Assembly: GCA_002719575.1 (NCBI GenBank)
Contig: PBHS01000032.1
Span: 25,699-32,114 of the forward strand
Source: Gammaproteobacteria bacterium
GTDB taxonomy: Bacteria > Pseudomonadota > Gammaproteobacteria > Pseudomonadales > Pseudohongiellaceae
DNA: 6,416 nt
Reading direction: 5' to 3'
The notes under the pieces were generated by a model. That model saw nothing but the letters and a program-made list of their open reading frames with translations, did no database searches and was not told where the DNA came from. Shown here piece by piece: positions 1 through 5,869 of the stretch. Numbering within the stretch: position 1 is the first letter of the stretch; every line of letters begins with the position of its first letter. The translations under genes were made by a program, and so were the position numbers.

Positions 1-51
1 TACAGCGAAGACTGTGCCGCAACCTCGGCTGCGGAAGAATTAAAATCCTAG
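1..51 (+). CDS. Possible 3' end of an upstream gene (partial, unidentified)
   Basis: The frame beginning at base 1 is open for 16 codons and ends at TAG (49-51). It reads YSEDCAATSAAEELKS, an acidic, alanine-rich tail of ordinary protein character. Its stop overlaps the Shine-Dalgarno sequence of the next gene, an arrangement common within operons. If real, it would put a third gene in the same transcription unit. The other two forward frames also stay open for much of this short stretch, so the call is weak, and nothing can be said about the product. Confidence 0.3.
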   Translation, partial: YSEDCAATSAAEELKS

Positions 52-55
52 GAGA
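50..55 (+). promoter_or_regulatory. Ribosome binding site of the cytochrome/monooxygenase gene
   Basis: AGGAGA lies 6 nt before the ATG at 62. This is a strong Shine-Dalgarno match at ideal spacing and fixes that start. Confidence 0.85.
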
Positions 56-61
56 AAGCGC

Positions 62-1495
62 ATGATACATCCAGCCTCCCCTTTTCTAAGATTTGCACTC
101 GCGAGCCTAACCGGCGTTATGCTGGGGATTTCGTCAACACAGGCGCAGGAAGTAACCTTCCACAAAGACATCCAGCCTATCCTGCAGCGCAGCTGCCAGA
201 ATTGCCACCGCTCTGGAGGCGTTGGCCCTATGCCGCTGGTAACGTTTGAGCAAGTCGCGCCCTATGCCGGCTTGATTGAGTATAAGACAGGTCTGCGCGA
301 TCGGGCAGGTGCCATGCCTCCTTGGTATATGGAAAAAAACATTGGTATCCAGAGCTACAAGAGTGATCCTTCGCTAAGTGAAGCAGAACTTGCCGCTCTC
401 TCAATTTGGGCCCGAACCGGCACTCCGAAAGGCAATCCTGCGGATGCTCCGGAGCCACTTGTTTTCGATGACAGCCTGAAATGGAATGCGGGTGAGCCTG
501 ATTTGATCGTGAAAACGAATTCGGTGACTAAGCTGGCCGGTACCGCGGACTGGTGGGGAGAGATCGACAGAGTGCCGGTCGGCCTAGATGAAGACCGCTA
601 TGTCAAGTCGGTCGAGATTGTTGAGGTAAATGATGTCGACAATCAGGCCGGGACGGGTCGCGAGACGGTTGGCGGACGATTTATCTTCCACCACATGATC
701 TGGAGTACCGCGCAACTTGACGAAAATGGTGATCGGATTGAAGAAACTGTCACAAGCTGGCCAGTGCACGAAGTTGGTCGAAACCCCGACATTTTTGATC
801 CCGATGGAGGACGCTTGCTCAGAGCCGGTACCTATATTTATTCCGATTCAGTCCATCTGCACTCTAACGGTTTGGATACCACTGGTCATCTGGAGATTGG
901 GTTCCGTTTTCATCCCAAAGACTATGAGCCTAAGTATGAGCGCGCAGTCCTAGGTTTGGGAAATGGAGTTGATATTAGCATAGCGGGTAATCAGGATGGA
1001 CAGGAACTGCACGCCTATCGTGTGCTTGAGGAGCACACCAAGATAATCACCTTCGAACCACATCTGCATGCGCCAGGCGAGCGCATGTGCCTCGAGGCCA
1101 TCTGGGGTTACACTGTTGAGACCCTGTCTTGTGTAGGTTATGACCACAACTGGGTGAGGGGCTACGCCTACGAGGCAGACGCGGCGCCGTTGCTGCCGAA
1201 AGGGACAATCCTTCATATTGTGGGCTACATGAATAACACTGAGACTAATCCAAATGTCCCTGACCCGAGGAATTGGCAGGGCTCAGGCAATCGATCAGTA
1301 ACCAACATGTTCATCGATCTGGGCATGCGCGTCACGATGAATGACGAGCAGTTTCAGCAGGAAATGGCTGAGAGACGCCGGGCCCTTGATCTGGGGCCTA
1401 ATGATCACGTTATTGGTTGTCCGCTCTGTCTGGCGCCGTTGGTCTCGCCGCTGGAACGTTTTCAGCAAGCCTCAAACGCCCAGAGTGATGATTAA
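62..1495 (+). CDS. Exported c-type cytochrome fused to a copper type II monooxygenase-like (PHM/DBM-fold) domain
   Basis: Seen: a 477-residue protein with a signal peptide (hydrophobic core about 10-24, likely cleavage after TQA at 28). A heme c site CQNCH follows (Cys45, Cys48, His49), and an AMPPW motif (Met85) is a candidate sixth heme ligand. Residues about 140-430 hold paired histidines in family order: HHM (210-211), HLH (265-267), HLH (334-336) and Met416 in TNM, preceded by NPxxPDP. In rat PHM the ligands are H107/H108/H172 (CuH) and H242/H244/M314 (CuM); the spacings here are very close, so both copper sites look intact. Known: PHM-family enzymes hydroxylate C-H bonds using two coppers and an external electron donor. 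Inference: a periplasmic enzyme in which the fused cytochrome shuttles electrons; the substrate is unknown. A C-terminal CPLC pair (453-456) has no following His, so it is not a second heme site. The gene appears co-transcribed with the next one, 21 nt downstream. Confidence 0.85.
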   Translation: MIHPASPFLRFALASLTGVMLGISSTQAQEVTFHKDIQPILQRSCQNCHRSGGVGPMPLVTFEQVAPYAGLIEYKTGLRDRAGAMPPWYMEKNIGIQSYKSDPSLSEAELAALSIWARTGTPKGNPADAPEPLVFDDSLKWNAGEPDLIVKTNSVTKLAGTADWWGEIDRVPVGLDEDRYVKSVEIVEVNDVDNQAGTGRETVGGRFIFHHMIWSTAQLDENGDRIEETVTSWPVHEVGRNPDIFDPDGGRLLRAGTYIYSDSVHLHSNGLDTTGHLEIGFRFHPKDYEPKYERAVLGLGNGVDISIAGNQDGQELHAYRVLEEHTKIITFEPHLHAPGERMCLEAIWGYTVETLSCVGYDHNWVRGYAYEADAAPLLPKGTILHIVGYMNNTETNPNVPDPRNWQGSGNRSVTNMFIDLGMRVTMNDEQFQQEMAERRRALDLGPNDHVIGCPLCLAPLVSPLERFQQASNAQSDD

Positions 1496-1506
1496 ATCGA
1501 AGTTGC

Positions 1507-1512
1507 GGGAGA
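1507..1512 (+). promoter_or_regulatory. Ribosome binding site that leaves the next start ambiguous
   Basis: GGGAGA lies 4 nt before GTG 1517 and 10 nt before ATG 1523. Both spacings are tolerable. GTG gives MKMKME and ATG gives MKMETS. The choice adds or removes two residues in front of the signal peptide and does not change the mature protein. Confidence 0.6.
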
Positions 1513-1516
1513 ATCG

Positions 1517-2503
1517 GTGAAGATGAAAATGGAGACTTCTAACCACGCGGTGGTTAAGGCCTTTGCTTTATCGCTGTGTACGATCATTTCGAACGGTGTG
1601 TCAGCGCAGACCTACAGTAGCGGTCAGCATGTTGAGCCGGCGTTCGAGGGCTGGCGCCCGAACGAGGACGGCACCTTCAACATGATGTTTGGGTACATGA
1701 ATGAAAACTGGGAAGACGCTCCGGATGTAGAGGTTGGTGAATACAACTATTTTTCCCCCGGAGAGGCAGATCGCGGCCAGCCGACACATTTCCTGCCCCG
1801 GCGGAACCGCTTTACGTTTGAGGTTACTGTGCCGGCTGATTGGGGCGACCGGGAGTTGGTGTGGACATTGAAGGTTAACGGTGAAGAGCGCAAAGCATAC
1901 GCAACACTCCGACAGGACTACCTTGTCGACAACATGGTTATTGCTTCGGAAACCGGTTCTTTGGGTGCCGGCACAAGTTCCCCGGAATCACGTGCAAATA
2001 TCCCACCCATCGTCACGGTCCAGGGCGATGGCATTCGTAGCGCACGGGTTGGCGAGTCGATCTCAGTTGATACATTGGTGGAAGACGATGGTTTACCAAA
2101 ACCGACCGATCCAGTAGCAGAAGCCCGAGCCTTTGCTGAGTTTGCCGGAGGTGGTCTAGCGGCCGCGCTGATTACGCCGGAAGCGGTAATGCAGCGCCGG
2201 CTGATCTCGCCACCCATCAAGGTGACAGTGGATAAGGTAAACGGCCTGTATTACTCGTGGAATAAGTACCGCGGTCCGGGAGAGGTTTTATTCGATCCGC
2301 CTCAGGTGAAAGTTTGGGAGGACACTCGTACGAGCGCCAATTCCCCTTGGGGCGCCTTGTGGTTGCCCCCACCCACACCCGAAGATGGGATCTACAGTGT
2401 GAGCATGACCTTTAGTGAGCCTGGCGAGTATATTCTTTGGGGTCGGGCGGACGATGGAGGCCTTTATCACGATGCCTATGTTACGGTAAATGTGTCCGAG
2501 TGA
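1517..2503 (+). CDS. Exported beta-sandwich (PKD-like) protein, partner of the cytochrome/monooxygenase
   Basis: I do not recognise a named family over the full 328 residues. Seen: a signal peptide with its hydrophobic segment at about 15-29 and likely cleavage after VSA (30). An N-terminal module (about 38-145) is rich in aromatic and acidic residues, with GWRPNEDGTFNMMFGYMNENW near its start and a probable Ig-like strand pattern (FEVTVPADWGDRELVWTLKVNG). A second module (about 163-328) has PKD/K319L-like signatures: PPIVTV, VGESISVDTLVEDDGLPKP, WNKYRGPGEVLF and a closing FSEPGEYILWGRADDGG...VTVNV. An alanine-rich insert of about 40 residues (about 198-235) interrupts this second fold. Inference: a secreted or periplasmic binding or scaffold protein working with the upstream redox enzyme. 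No catalytic motif, heme site or membrane anchor is visible. The start is GTG 1517 or ATG 1523 (see the RBS entry). Confidence 0.75.
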   Translation: MKMKMETSNHAVVKAFALSLCTIISNGVSAQTYSSGQHVEPAFEGWRPNEDGTFNMMFGYMNENWEDAPDVEVGEYNYFSPGEADRGQPTHFLPRRNRFTFEVTVPADWGDRELVWTLKVNGEERKAYATLRQDYLVDNMVIASETGSLGAGTSSPESRANIPPIVTVQGDGIRSARVGESISVDTLVEDDGLPKPTDPVAEARAFAEFAGGGLAAALITPEAVMQRRLISPPIKVTVDKVNGLYYSWNKYRGPGEVLFDPPQVKVWEDTRTSANSPWGALWLPPPTPEDGIYSVSMTFSEPGEYILWGRADDGGLYHDAYVTVNVSE

Positions 2504-2568
2504 AACTGCGAAGTCGATTATAAAACGGGCCGCCTTCCATCGCCTCCGAATGCAATGTTTGGCAACTG

Positions 2569-2584
2569 GCCCGCGCTAGTGGGC
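2569..2584 (+). repeat. GC-rich hairpin 66 nt after the beta-sandwich gene
   Basis: GCCCGC, loop GCTA, GTGGGC: a 6-bp stem with one G-T wobble. No T-tract follows. It could stabilise the 3' end of the upstream mRNA or be part of a factor-dependent terminator. Confidence 0.35.
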
Positions 2585-2637
2585 GAAGTGCAGAAGACGT
2601 GATCTAAATCGACGAGTTTGTAGCTGTGGCAGATGGA

Positions 2638-2663
2638 GTTTACGTTGCAAAAGTTGCGTAAAC
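2638..2663. repeat. Perfect 7-bp inverted repeat GTTTACG/CGTAAAC
   Basis: GTTTACG (2638-2644) and CGTAAAC (2657-2663) are exact inverse complements around a 12-nt spacer. The spacer contains a competing smaller hairpin, GCAA-AAG-TTGC. It could be a protein-binding dyad or an RNA stem. Its place between two convergent 3' ends makes an operator role less likely. No function is assigned. Confidence 0.35.
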
Positions 2664-2758
2664 CGGAAGACTGCTGTCGGCAGACTCAGGGATTCGGCAG
2701 CAGAGAGGGAAAAGGCAAATGTCTGCGTATTGCTGAGGGGTGCAGCGAAAAGGTCGGG

Positions 2759-3544
2759 TCAGGATTTGGCTCCGTCGGAGCCTTTAAACTTACTTGTCGG
2801 AATTTTGAAGGTGGGCTGCATGGTTGCGATGCTCGGATCTGGCTCAAGGCGCTGGCCCGTAAGCCCCTTGCCTCTGTATTGCATTCTGTTCAAAACGTAG
2901 CGCATGGATTCGAGGCACGCCTTGTCGCGGTCATTTCCGTCAATAACCAGCCACGGGCTATCGGTTGTTGATGTTCTTTCAAACATTGCCTCCTTGTGCT
3001 CGGTGTACTGGTTCCACTTTGCTTGTGCTAACGCATCTACCGTGCTCAGTTTCCAGTGCTTGAGGGGGTTAGTTTGGCGCTCGGTAATTCGCTTGGCCTG
3101 TTCCTGCTCATCGATTGAGAACCAGAACTTGATCATGTGCAGGCCATCTTCTTTTAGCATTCGCTCAAGCAGGACGACTTGCTGCAGAAAAATTTTGTAC
3201 TCTTTCGGAGTACAAAAACCCATCACCGGTTCAACAACCGCCCGGTTGTACCAGCTGCGATCGAAAAATACGATCTGCCCCGGGTTAGGTAATTCTTTAA
3301 TATACCGTTGAAAATACCACTGGCCTGATTCTTGTTCGGTAGGCTTGGCAAGCGCTACAATCCTGTAGTGTCGAGGGTTAAGGAAGCGCACAAAACGCAT
3401 TATCGTGCTTCCCTTGCCCGCAGCATCGCGTCCCTCGAAGATAATTAACAGTCGTTTGCCTGTTTTGCGGATAGAGTCCTGCAAGCGCACCATTTCCACC
3501 TGAAGGTCGAGAAACTCGGGATCATTTTCAAGCGCAAAAAGCAT
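2759..3544 (-). CDS. ppk2: PPK2-family polyphosphate kinase (class I type)
   Basis: Seen: a 261-residue, signal-less, cytoplasmic protein with the full PPK2 P-loop kinase core. Walker A is FEGRDAAGKGST (36-47; Lys44, with Asp40 as the conserved acidic residue). KPTEQESGQWYFQRY (67-81) follows. Walker B is IVFFDRSWYNR (91-101, Asp95) and continues into VVEPVMGFCTP. The lid carries Arg/Lys residues in RITERQTNPLKHWKLS (152-167). Known: PPK2 enzymes transfer phosphate between polyphosphate and nucleotides; one-domain class I members mainly convert ADP or GDP to ATP or GTP. The GQWYFQRY and EPVMGFCTP blocks resemble class I proteins, but substrate preference cannot be proven from sequence. The protein lacks the longer N-terminal extension of some relatives. 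ATG 3544 has no obvious Shine-Dalgarno. An in-frame TAA about 20 nt upstream rules out an extension beyond the few codons next to the ATG, and LQVEMVRLQ (14-22) matches the family N-terminus, so I kept this start. The product ends in a basic, disordered-looking tail. Confidence 0.93.
   Translation of the reverse strand: MLFALENDPEFLDLQVEMVRLQDSIRKTGKRLLIIFEGRDAAGKGSTIMRFVRFLNPRHYRIVALAKPTEQESGQWYFQRYIKELPNPGQIVFFDRSWYNRAVVEPVMGFCTPKEYKIFLQQVVLLERMLKEDGLHMIKFWFSIDEQEQAKRITERQTNPLKHWKLSTVDALAQAKWNQYTEHKEAMFERTSTTDSPWLVIDGNDRDKACLESMRYVLNRMQYRGKGLTGQRLEPDPSIATMQPTFKIPTSKFKGSDGAKS
2768..2782 (+). terminator. Weak candidate terminator hairpin inside the PPK2 3' end
   Basis: GGCTCC-GTC-GGAGCC is a perfect 6-bp GC-rich stem with a 3-nt loop, followed on the plus strand by only TTT before AAA. 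It could stop plus-strand transcripts from the beta-sandwich gene that read into the convergent PPK2 gene. It also encodes the GSDGA tail of PPK2, so the symmetry may be accidental. It lacks a proper T-tract on either strand. Confidence 0.3.
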
Positions 3545-3702
3545 GGTGTGGTTCGTACAAAATTAAATTGGCAGTCTAACAAAATTCTTGCCACGAAATA
3601 TGACAGTTTTGCATCCAAGTTTGTGTATATTTGGCAAACGAGATCGCGGCGCGCATATCGGGGTTTGGCGGAACTCTTGTTGATCGAACCCTTGGGGCCT
3701 TT

Positions 3703-3725
3703 AAAGTGTTAGACCAGCTCAGTTG
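3703..3725 (+). repeat. Left copy of an imperfect direct repeat flanking the hydrolase gene
   Basis: This 23-nt stretch aligns with 4923-4946: AAAG, then TGTTA, then four differing bases, then the identical 10-mer AGCTCAGTTG, with one 1-nt gap. About 19 of 24 aligned positions are identical. The two copies bracket the hydrolase gene. Confidence 0.35.
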
Positions 3726-3862
3726 TGAGAGTCAGTTGGAAGGCCTGACAGGAAAATCGAGTCGAAAGTCCACGAGTAAATTTGTTAGCGCCGGGTAGCA
3801 AAAGGGACCATACACTGTCCAGAAAACCCTGTTCCGCGAGGCTCGCCTTAACAGAAGTGAAC

Positions 3863-3868
3863 AAGAGG
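3863..3868 (+). promoter_or_regulatory. Ribosome binding site that sets the hydrolase start
   Basis: AAGAGG lies 6 nt before ATG 3875, a good Shine-Dalgarno. It decides against the longer open frame starting at TTG 3782. Confidence 0.75.
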
Positions 3869-3874
3869 CAAAAA

Positions 3875-4906
3875 ATGAAAACAGCAATAATTAGGTTCTT
3901 TGGATGGTTTCTTTCTTTGACCCTTAATATGGGAGTCGGCCAGCTTCTGGCTGCCGAAGACTGGCCGGCCGAACCGCCCGCTGAGGCGCCGGCGCACTGG
4001 GGTCCAGTGTCATTAAATCTTGAAGAAATTGAGTATCCTTGGCCAGTTCAATATCTGGAACTGCGCCGCTATGGGCAGAAAATGCTGATGGCGTTTATGG
4101 ATATCCCACCAACAGATCGAGCTAACGGTCAGGTGGTGTTTTGGCAGCATGGGCACAACTTCTACGCGGAACCCTACCAGGACAGCTTTCGCAGGCTTGC
4201 TGCTGCGGGGTTTCGAGTGATCGCGGTCGATCGGATCGGGTACGGGAAGTCTTCGAAGCCGCTCATTTCCTATAATTTCAATTTTGTTGCGGCGAACATG
4301 AAGGCCCTTATGGATGAGTTGGGCATAACGAAGGTAGCGGCTGTGGGGCATTCGATGGGTGGTATGGTCGTCAGTCGTTTTACCATGCTGTACCCGGAAA
4401 ACGTCACGCATGTGGCCATGGTCAACCAAATTGGTCTGACTGATTCTCGACGAAGCCGGCCGTGGCGTGATCCCCTGGCCAGCGATCCTGAGCCTCCCTC
4501 ATACCAGTCGGTGGTTCGCGGGCATCGCCGGTACTATCCCCGGGACTGGCCCCCCGCACATCTGGAGTACGTTCGCAGGCAGTACGGACAGACTTTGAGC
4601 GGTGACTTTCCTCGCTACGCGCGTGTCAGGGCGATGGTCAGTGACATGCTGTACACCGATCCAGTGGTATACGACTGGCAGCATATTAGAACCAAGGCGC
4701 TGGTCATCGGCGGTGAGGAAGATGATCTGGCCGATGATTTTGTTGCGCGGGTCACTCACGTGCACAACGAATTACCAAATTCAGCCTTGCACCTTTACCC
4801 GGAAATTGGCCATAACCCTCAGGTGGAAATACCTGATCGGTTCCACGAAGATTTGATTCGCTTTCTTGAATCTGATCCGGACGCGCCCGCCAGCGACTGG
4901 CGCTAG
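3875..4906 (+). CDS. Exported alpha/beta-hydrolase
   Basis: A 343-residue alpha/beta-hydrolase-fold protein. Seen: the signal peptide MKTAIIRFFGWFLSLTLN... with likely cleavage near LAA (27), so it is periplasmic or secreted. The oxyanion-type HGHN loop is at 92-95, VIAVDRIGYGKSSKP (115-129) is the typical strand and loop before the nucleophile, and the nucleophile elbow GHSMGG puts Ser160 in place. GGEEDD (279-284) supplies the probable acid Asp283 or Asp284, and IGHNPQ supplies His313. A cap of about 90 residues (190-270) is rich in Arg, Tyr and Pro. The full triad implies an active esterase, lipase-like or related hydrolase. The substrate cannot be told; epoxide hydrolases and dehalogenases share the fold, but a Ser nucleophile argues against both. 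The start is chosen by the AAGAGG Shine-Dalgarno and the signal peptide. The in-frame TTG 31 codons upstream would bury the signal peptide behind a basic leader. It is probably a single-gene unit, ended by the hairpin at 4958. Confidence 0.88.
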   Translation: MKTAIIRFFGWFLSLTLNMGVGQLLAAEDWPAEPPAEAPAHWGPVSLNLEEIEYPWPVQYLELRRYGQKMLMAFMDIPPTDRANGQVVFWQHGHNFYAEPYQDSFRRLAAAGFRVIAVDRIGYGKSSKPLISYNFNFVAANMKALMDELGITKVAAVGHSMGGMVVSRFTMLYPENVTHVAMVNQIGLTDSRRSRPWRDPLASDPEPPSYQSVVRGHRRYYPRDWPPAHLEYVRRQYGQTLSGDFPRYARVRAMVSDMLYTDPVVYDWQHIRTKALVIGGEEDDLADDFVARVTHVHNELPNSALHLYPEIGHNPQVEIPDRFHEDLIRFLESDPDAPASDWR

Positions 4907-4922
4907 CTGTTTATTGCTGTCT

Positions 4923-4946
4923 AAAGGTGTTAAGAGAGCTCAGTTG
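4923..4946 (+). repeat. Right copy of an imperfect direct repeat flanking the hydrolase gene
   Basis: Partner of 3703-3725, with the shared 10-mer AGCTCAGTTG at 4937-4946 and TGTTA at 4928-4932. It lies just after the hydrolase stop and before its terminator. Confidence 0.35.
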
Positions 4947-4957
4947 CGTCCCAAGTT

Positions 4958-4981
4958 ATCCCTCTATTGCCAGGGATTTTT
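4958..4981 (+). terminator. Rho-independent terminator of the hydrolase gene
   Basis: ATCCCT (4958-4963) pairs perfectly with AGGGAT (4972-4977) around an 8-nt loop, followed directly by T residues to 4981. It sits 52 nt after the hydrolase stop. The stem is short and the loop large, so efficiency may be moderate, but this is the best intrinsic terminator in the window. Confidence 0.6.
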
Positions 4982-5067
4982 GCGTAGCCCCCAGCTGGCC
5001 GGGTGCTTCAAAGGATGTGGTGACTGTGAACTAATCTAAAGGACGTCTCGGCTCGTAATCGCATAAT

Positions 5068-5706
5068 ATGTTAGTTAAAAAACCTCACAGCATATGGCTT
5101 TTACTAATTGTTTTATTAGCAAGCCGCTCTATCATGGCCATCGAAGAACCCGCGTACACTGTTGTTGCGAAAGCCGACGGCATTGAATACCGACAGTACG
5201 CTGATTACATAGTAGCAGAAACAGTCGTAAGCAACGCGAGCAGCCGCAATCAGGCCGCAAATCGCGGCTTCCGGCGACTTTTCGGCTACATCACTGGTGA
5301 CAACCACTCGTCAAGTAAGGTCGACATGACCGCTCCGGTCCAACAGCAGCTCAGTGAAAAGATAGCGATGACGGCGCCAGTTCAGCAGTCTGAAAGCGAA
5401 ACGGGTTGGAAGATTGCGTTTGTTGTTCCCAGTGAATACAGCTGGGAGTCTGCGCCGCAGCCCACGAACCCAGACGTTTATCTCCGCGTTGTGGCCGGTG
5501 AGCTAGTTGCCGTCAAGCGTTATTCGGGACGCTGGACAGACAAAAACCTAGCTCGTCATACAGAAGAACTACTTACCGCTCTGAAGGCCAGCGATATCGA
5601 GCCGCTTAGCAATGTCATCAGCGCAGCTTATAACGCGCCCTTTACGCTTCCTTTCATGCGCCGGAACGAGGTTCTGGTTCCGGTAAACCGAGCTCCAGGC
5701 AGCTAA
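5068..5706 (+). CDS. Exported SOUL-family heme-binding protein
   Basis: A 212-residue SOUL/HEBP-family protein. Seen: the signal peptide MLVKKPHSIWLLLIVLLASRSIMA (cleavage about 24); IEYRQY (39-44); FRRLFGYITGDN (68-79); the doubled family motif KVDMTAPVQQQ (84-94) and KIAMTAPVQQS (98-108); a YSGRW strand (152-156); and the C-terminal YNAPFTLPFMRRNEVLVPV (188-206). Length and motif order are typical of bacterial members. Known: SOUL proteins of animals and plants bind heme or other tetrapyrroles; the role of bacterial exported versions is not established. Inference: periplasmic tetrapyrrole binding or handling. Odd: there is no Shine-Dalgarno next to ATG 5068. AAAGGA at about 5037-5042 is some 25 nt upstream, and an in-frame TAA at 5056-5058 rules out an earlier start. 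It probably has its own promoter after the preceding terminator. Confidence 0.9.
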   Translation: MLVKKPHSIWLLLIVLLASRSIMAIEEPAYTVVAKADGIEYRQYADYIVAETVVSNASSRNQAANRGFRRLFGYITGDNHSSSKVDMTAPVQQQLSEKIAMTAPVQQSESETGWKIAFVVPSEYSWESAPQPTNPDVYLRVVAGELVAVKRYSGRWTDKNLARHTEELLTALKASDIEPLSNVISAAYNAPFTLPFMRRNEVLVPVNRAPGS

Positions 5707-5753
5707 AACCTCAACAATACACCAGTACTGCACCTGACCTACCCACAAGACCC

Positions 5754-5770
5754 GCTCGTCACTCCCGAGC
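5754..5770 (+). repeat. Hairpin 47 nt after the SOUL gene
   Basis: GCTCG and CGAGC form a 5-bp stem around a 7-nt loop. No T-tract follows, so it is a weak candidate for the SOUL transcript 3' end. Confidence 0.3.
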
Positions 5771-5772
5771 AA

Positions 5773-5785
5773 GCTGATGATCAGC
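5773..5785. repeat. Perfect 13-bp palindrome GCTGAT-G-ATCAGC
   Basis: Six-base arms are exact inverse complements around one central G. It is a typical size for a dimeric regulator site. Its centre is 34 bp from that of the second palindrome (5807-5819). No regulator is known to me for it. Confidence 0.4.
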
Positions 5786-5806
5786 ATTAAAACTGCAATT
5801 GTTTTC

Positions 5807-5819
5807 GATCAAGTTGATC
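5807..5819. promoter_or_regulatory. Perfect 13-bp palindrome GATCAA-G-TTGATC overlapping a -35-like box
   Basis: Exact 6-bp arms flank a central G. The right arm is also the -35-like element TTGATC of the promoter candidate, so a bound protein could block or affect that promoter. Seen: the symmetry and overlap. Inferred: the operator role. Confidence 0.4.
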
Positions 5820-5841
5820 AAAATAACGCTTTCTTTCTAAT
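5814..5841 (+). promoter_or_regulatory. Candidate sigma-70 promoter upstream of the small ORF
   Basis: TTGATC (4 of 6 matches to TTGACA), a 16-nt spacer, then TCTAAT (5836-5841, 5 of 6 matches to TATAAT). Transcription would begin near 5848, about 20 nt before the small lipoprotein-like frame. It could instead drive an antisense or small RNA into the META gene. Confidence 0.35.
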
Positions 5842-5869
5842 CTGGTACCAAGCCCCTTTTTTGATCTAG

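Larger units (their letters stand above)
2504..2758. other. Intergenic region between convergent genes, no gene supported
   Basis: This stretch separates the 3' ends of the beta-sandwich gene and the minus-strand PPK2 gene. It holds several inverted repeats (2569-2584, 2638-2663 and a short CTGC/GCAG pair at 2671-2683) and two copies of TCGGCAG (2677-2683, 2694-2700). None of the hairpins is followed by a convincing T-run, so no clear intrinsic terminator is present for either gene. A forward open frame from ATG 2633 crosses into the PPK2 gene and does not look like a real protein. Confidence 0.6.
3545..3874. promoter_or_regulatory. Divergent intergenic region carrying the PPK2 and hydrolase promoters (positions unresolved)
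   Basis: This 330-nt region must hold promoters for two diverging genes. The part next to PPK2 (about 3550-3640) is AT-rich. A weak plus-strand candidate is TTGATC (3680-3685), a 16-nt spacer, then TAAAGT (3702-3707), each matching 4 of 6 consensus positions. ATGACA (3600-3605) and TATATT (3626-3631) match well individually but are 20 nt apart, too far for a standard sigma-70 promoter. A GTTTG/CAAAC inverted repeat spans 3619-3639. No convincing minus-strand box pair was found. No coding frame in the region looks real. Confidence 0.35.

Noticed and set aside
2633..2971. Forward open frame of 112 codons from ATG 2633
   Set aside because: Its second half is antisense to the well-supported PPK2 gene, its composition is irregular with many Cys, Gly and basic residues, and it has no recognisable domain or clear Shine-Dalgarno.
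2904..3311. Forward 135-codon frame opposite the PPK2 gene
   Set aside because: It is antisense to PPK2 catalytic motifs and its translation shows no domain; it is a shadow of that gene's codon pattern.
3600..3631. ATGACA and TATATT as a promoter for the hydrolase
   Set aside because: Each box matches consensus well, but the 20-nt spacing is outside the usual 16-18 nt and no extended -10 is present.
3782..3874. 31-codon N-terminal extension of the hydrolase from TTG 3782
   Set aside because: It would place a basic leader before a clear signal peptide. ATG 3875 has a good Shine-Dalgarno (AAGAGG, 6 nt).
4013..4429. Minus-strand 138-codon frame opposite the hydrolase
   Set aside because: It is antisense to the hydrolase core including the nucleophile elbow; composition is rich in His and Arg with no recognisable fold.
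5145..5391. Repeated MTAPVQQ in the SOUL protein as an unusual internal duplication
   Set aside because: A doubled KxxMTAPV block is normal in bacterial SOUL-family proteins.
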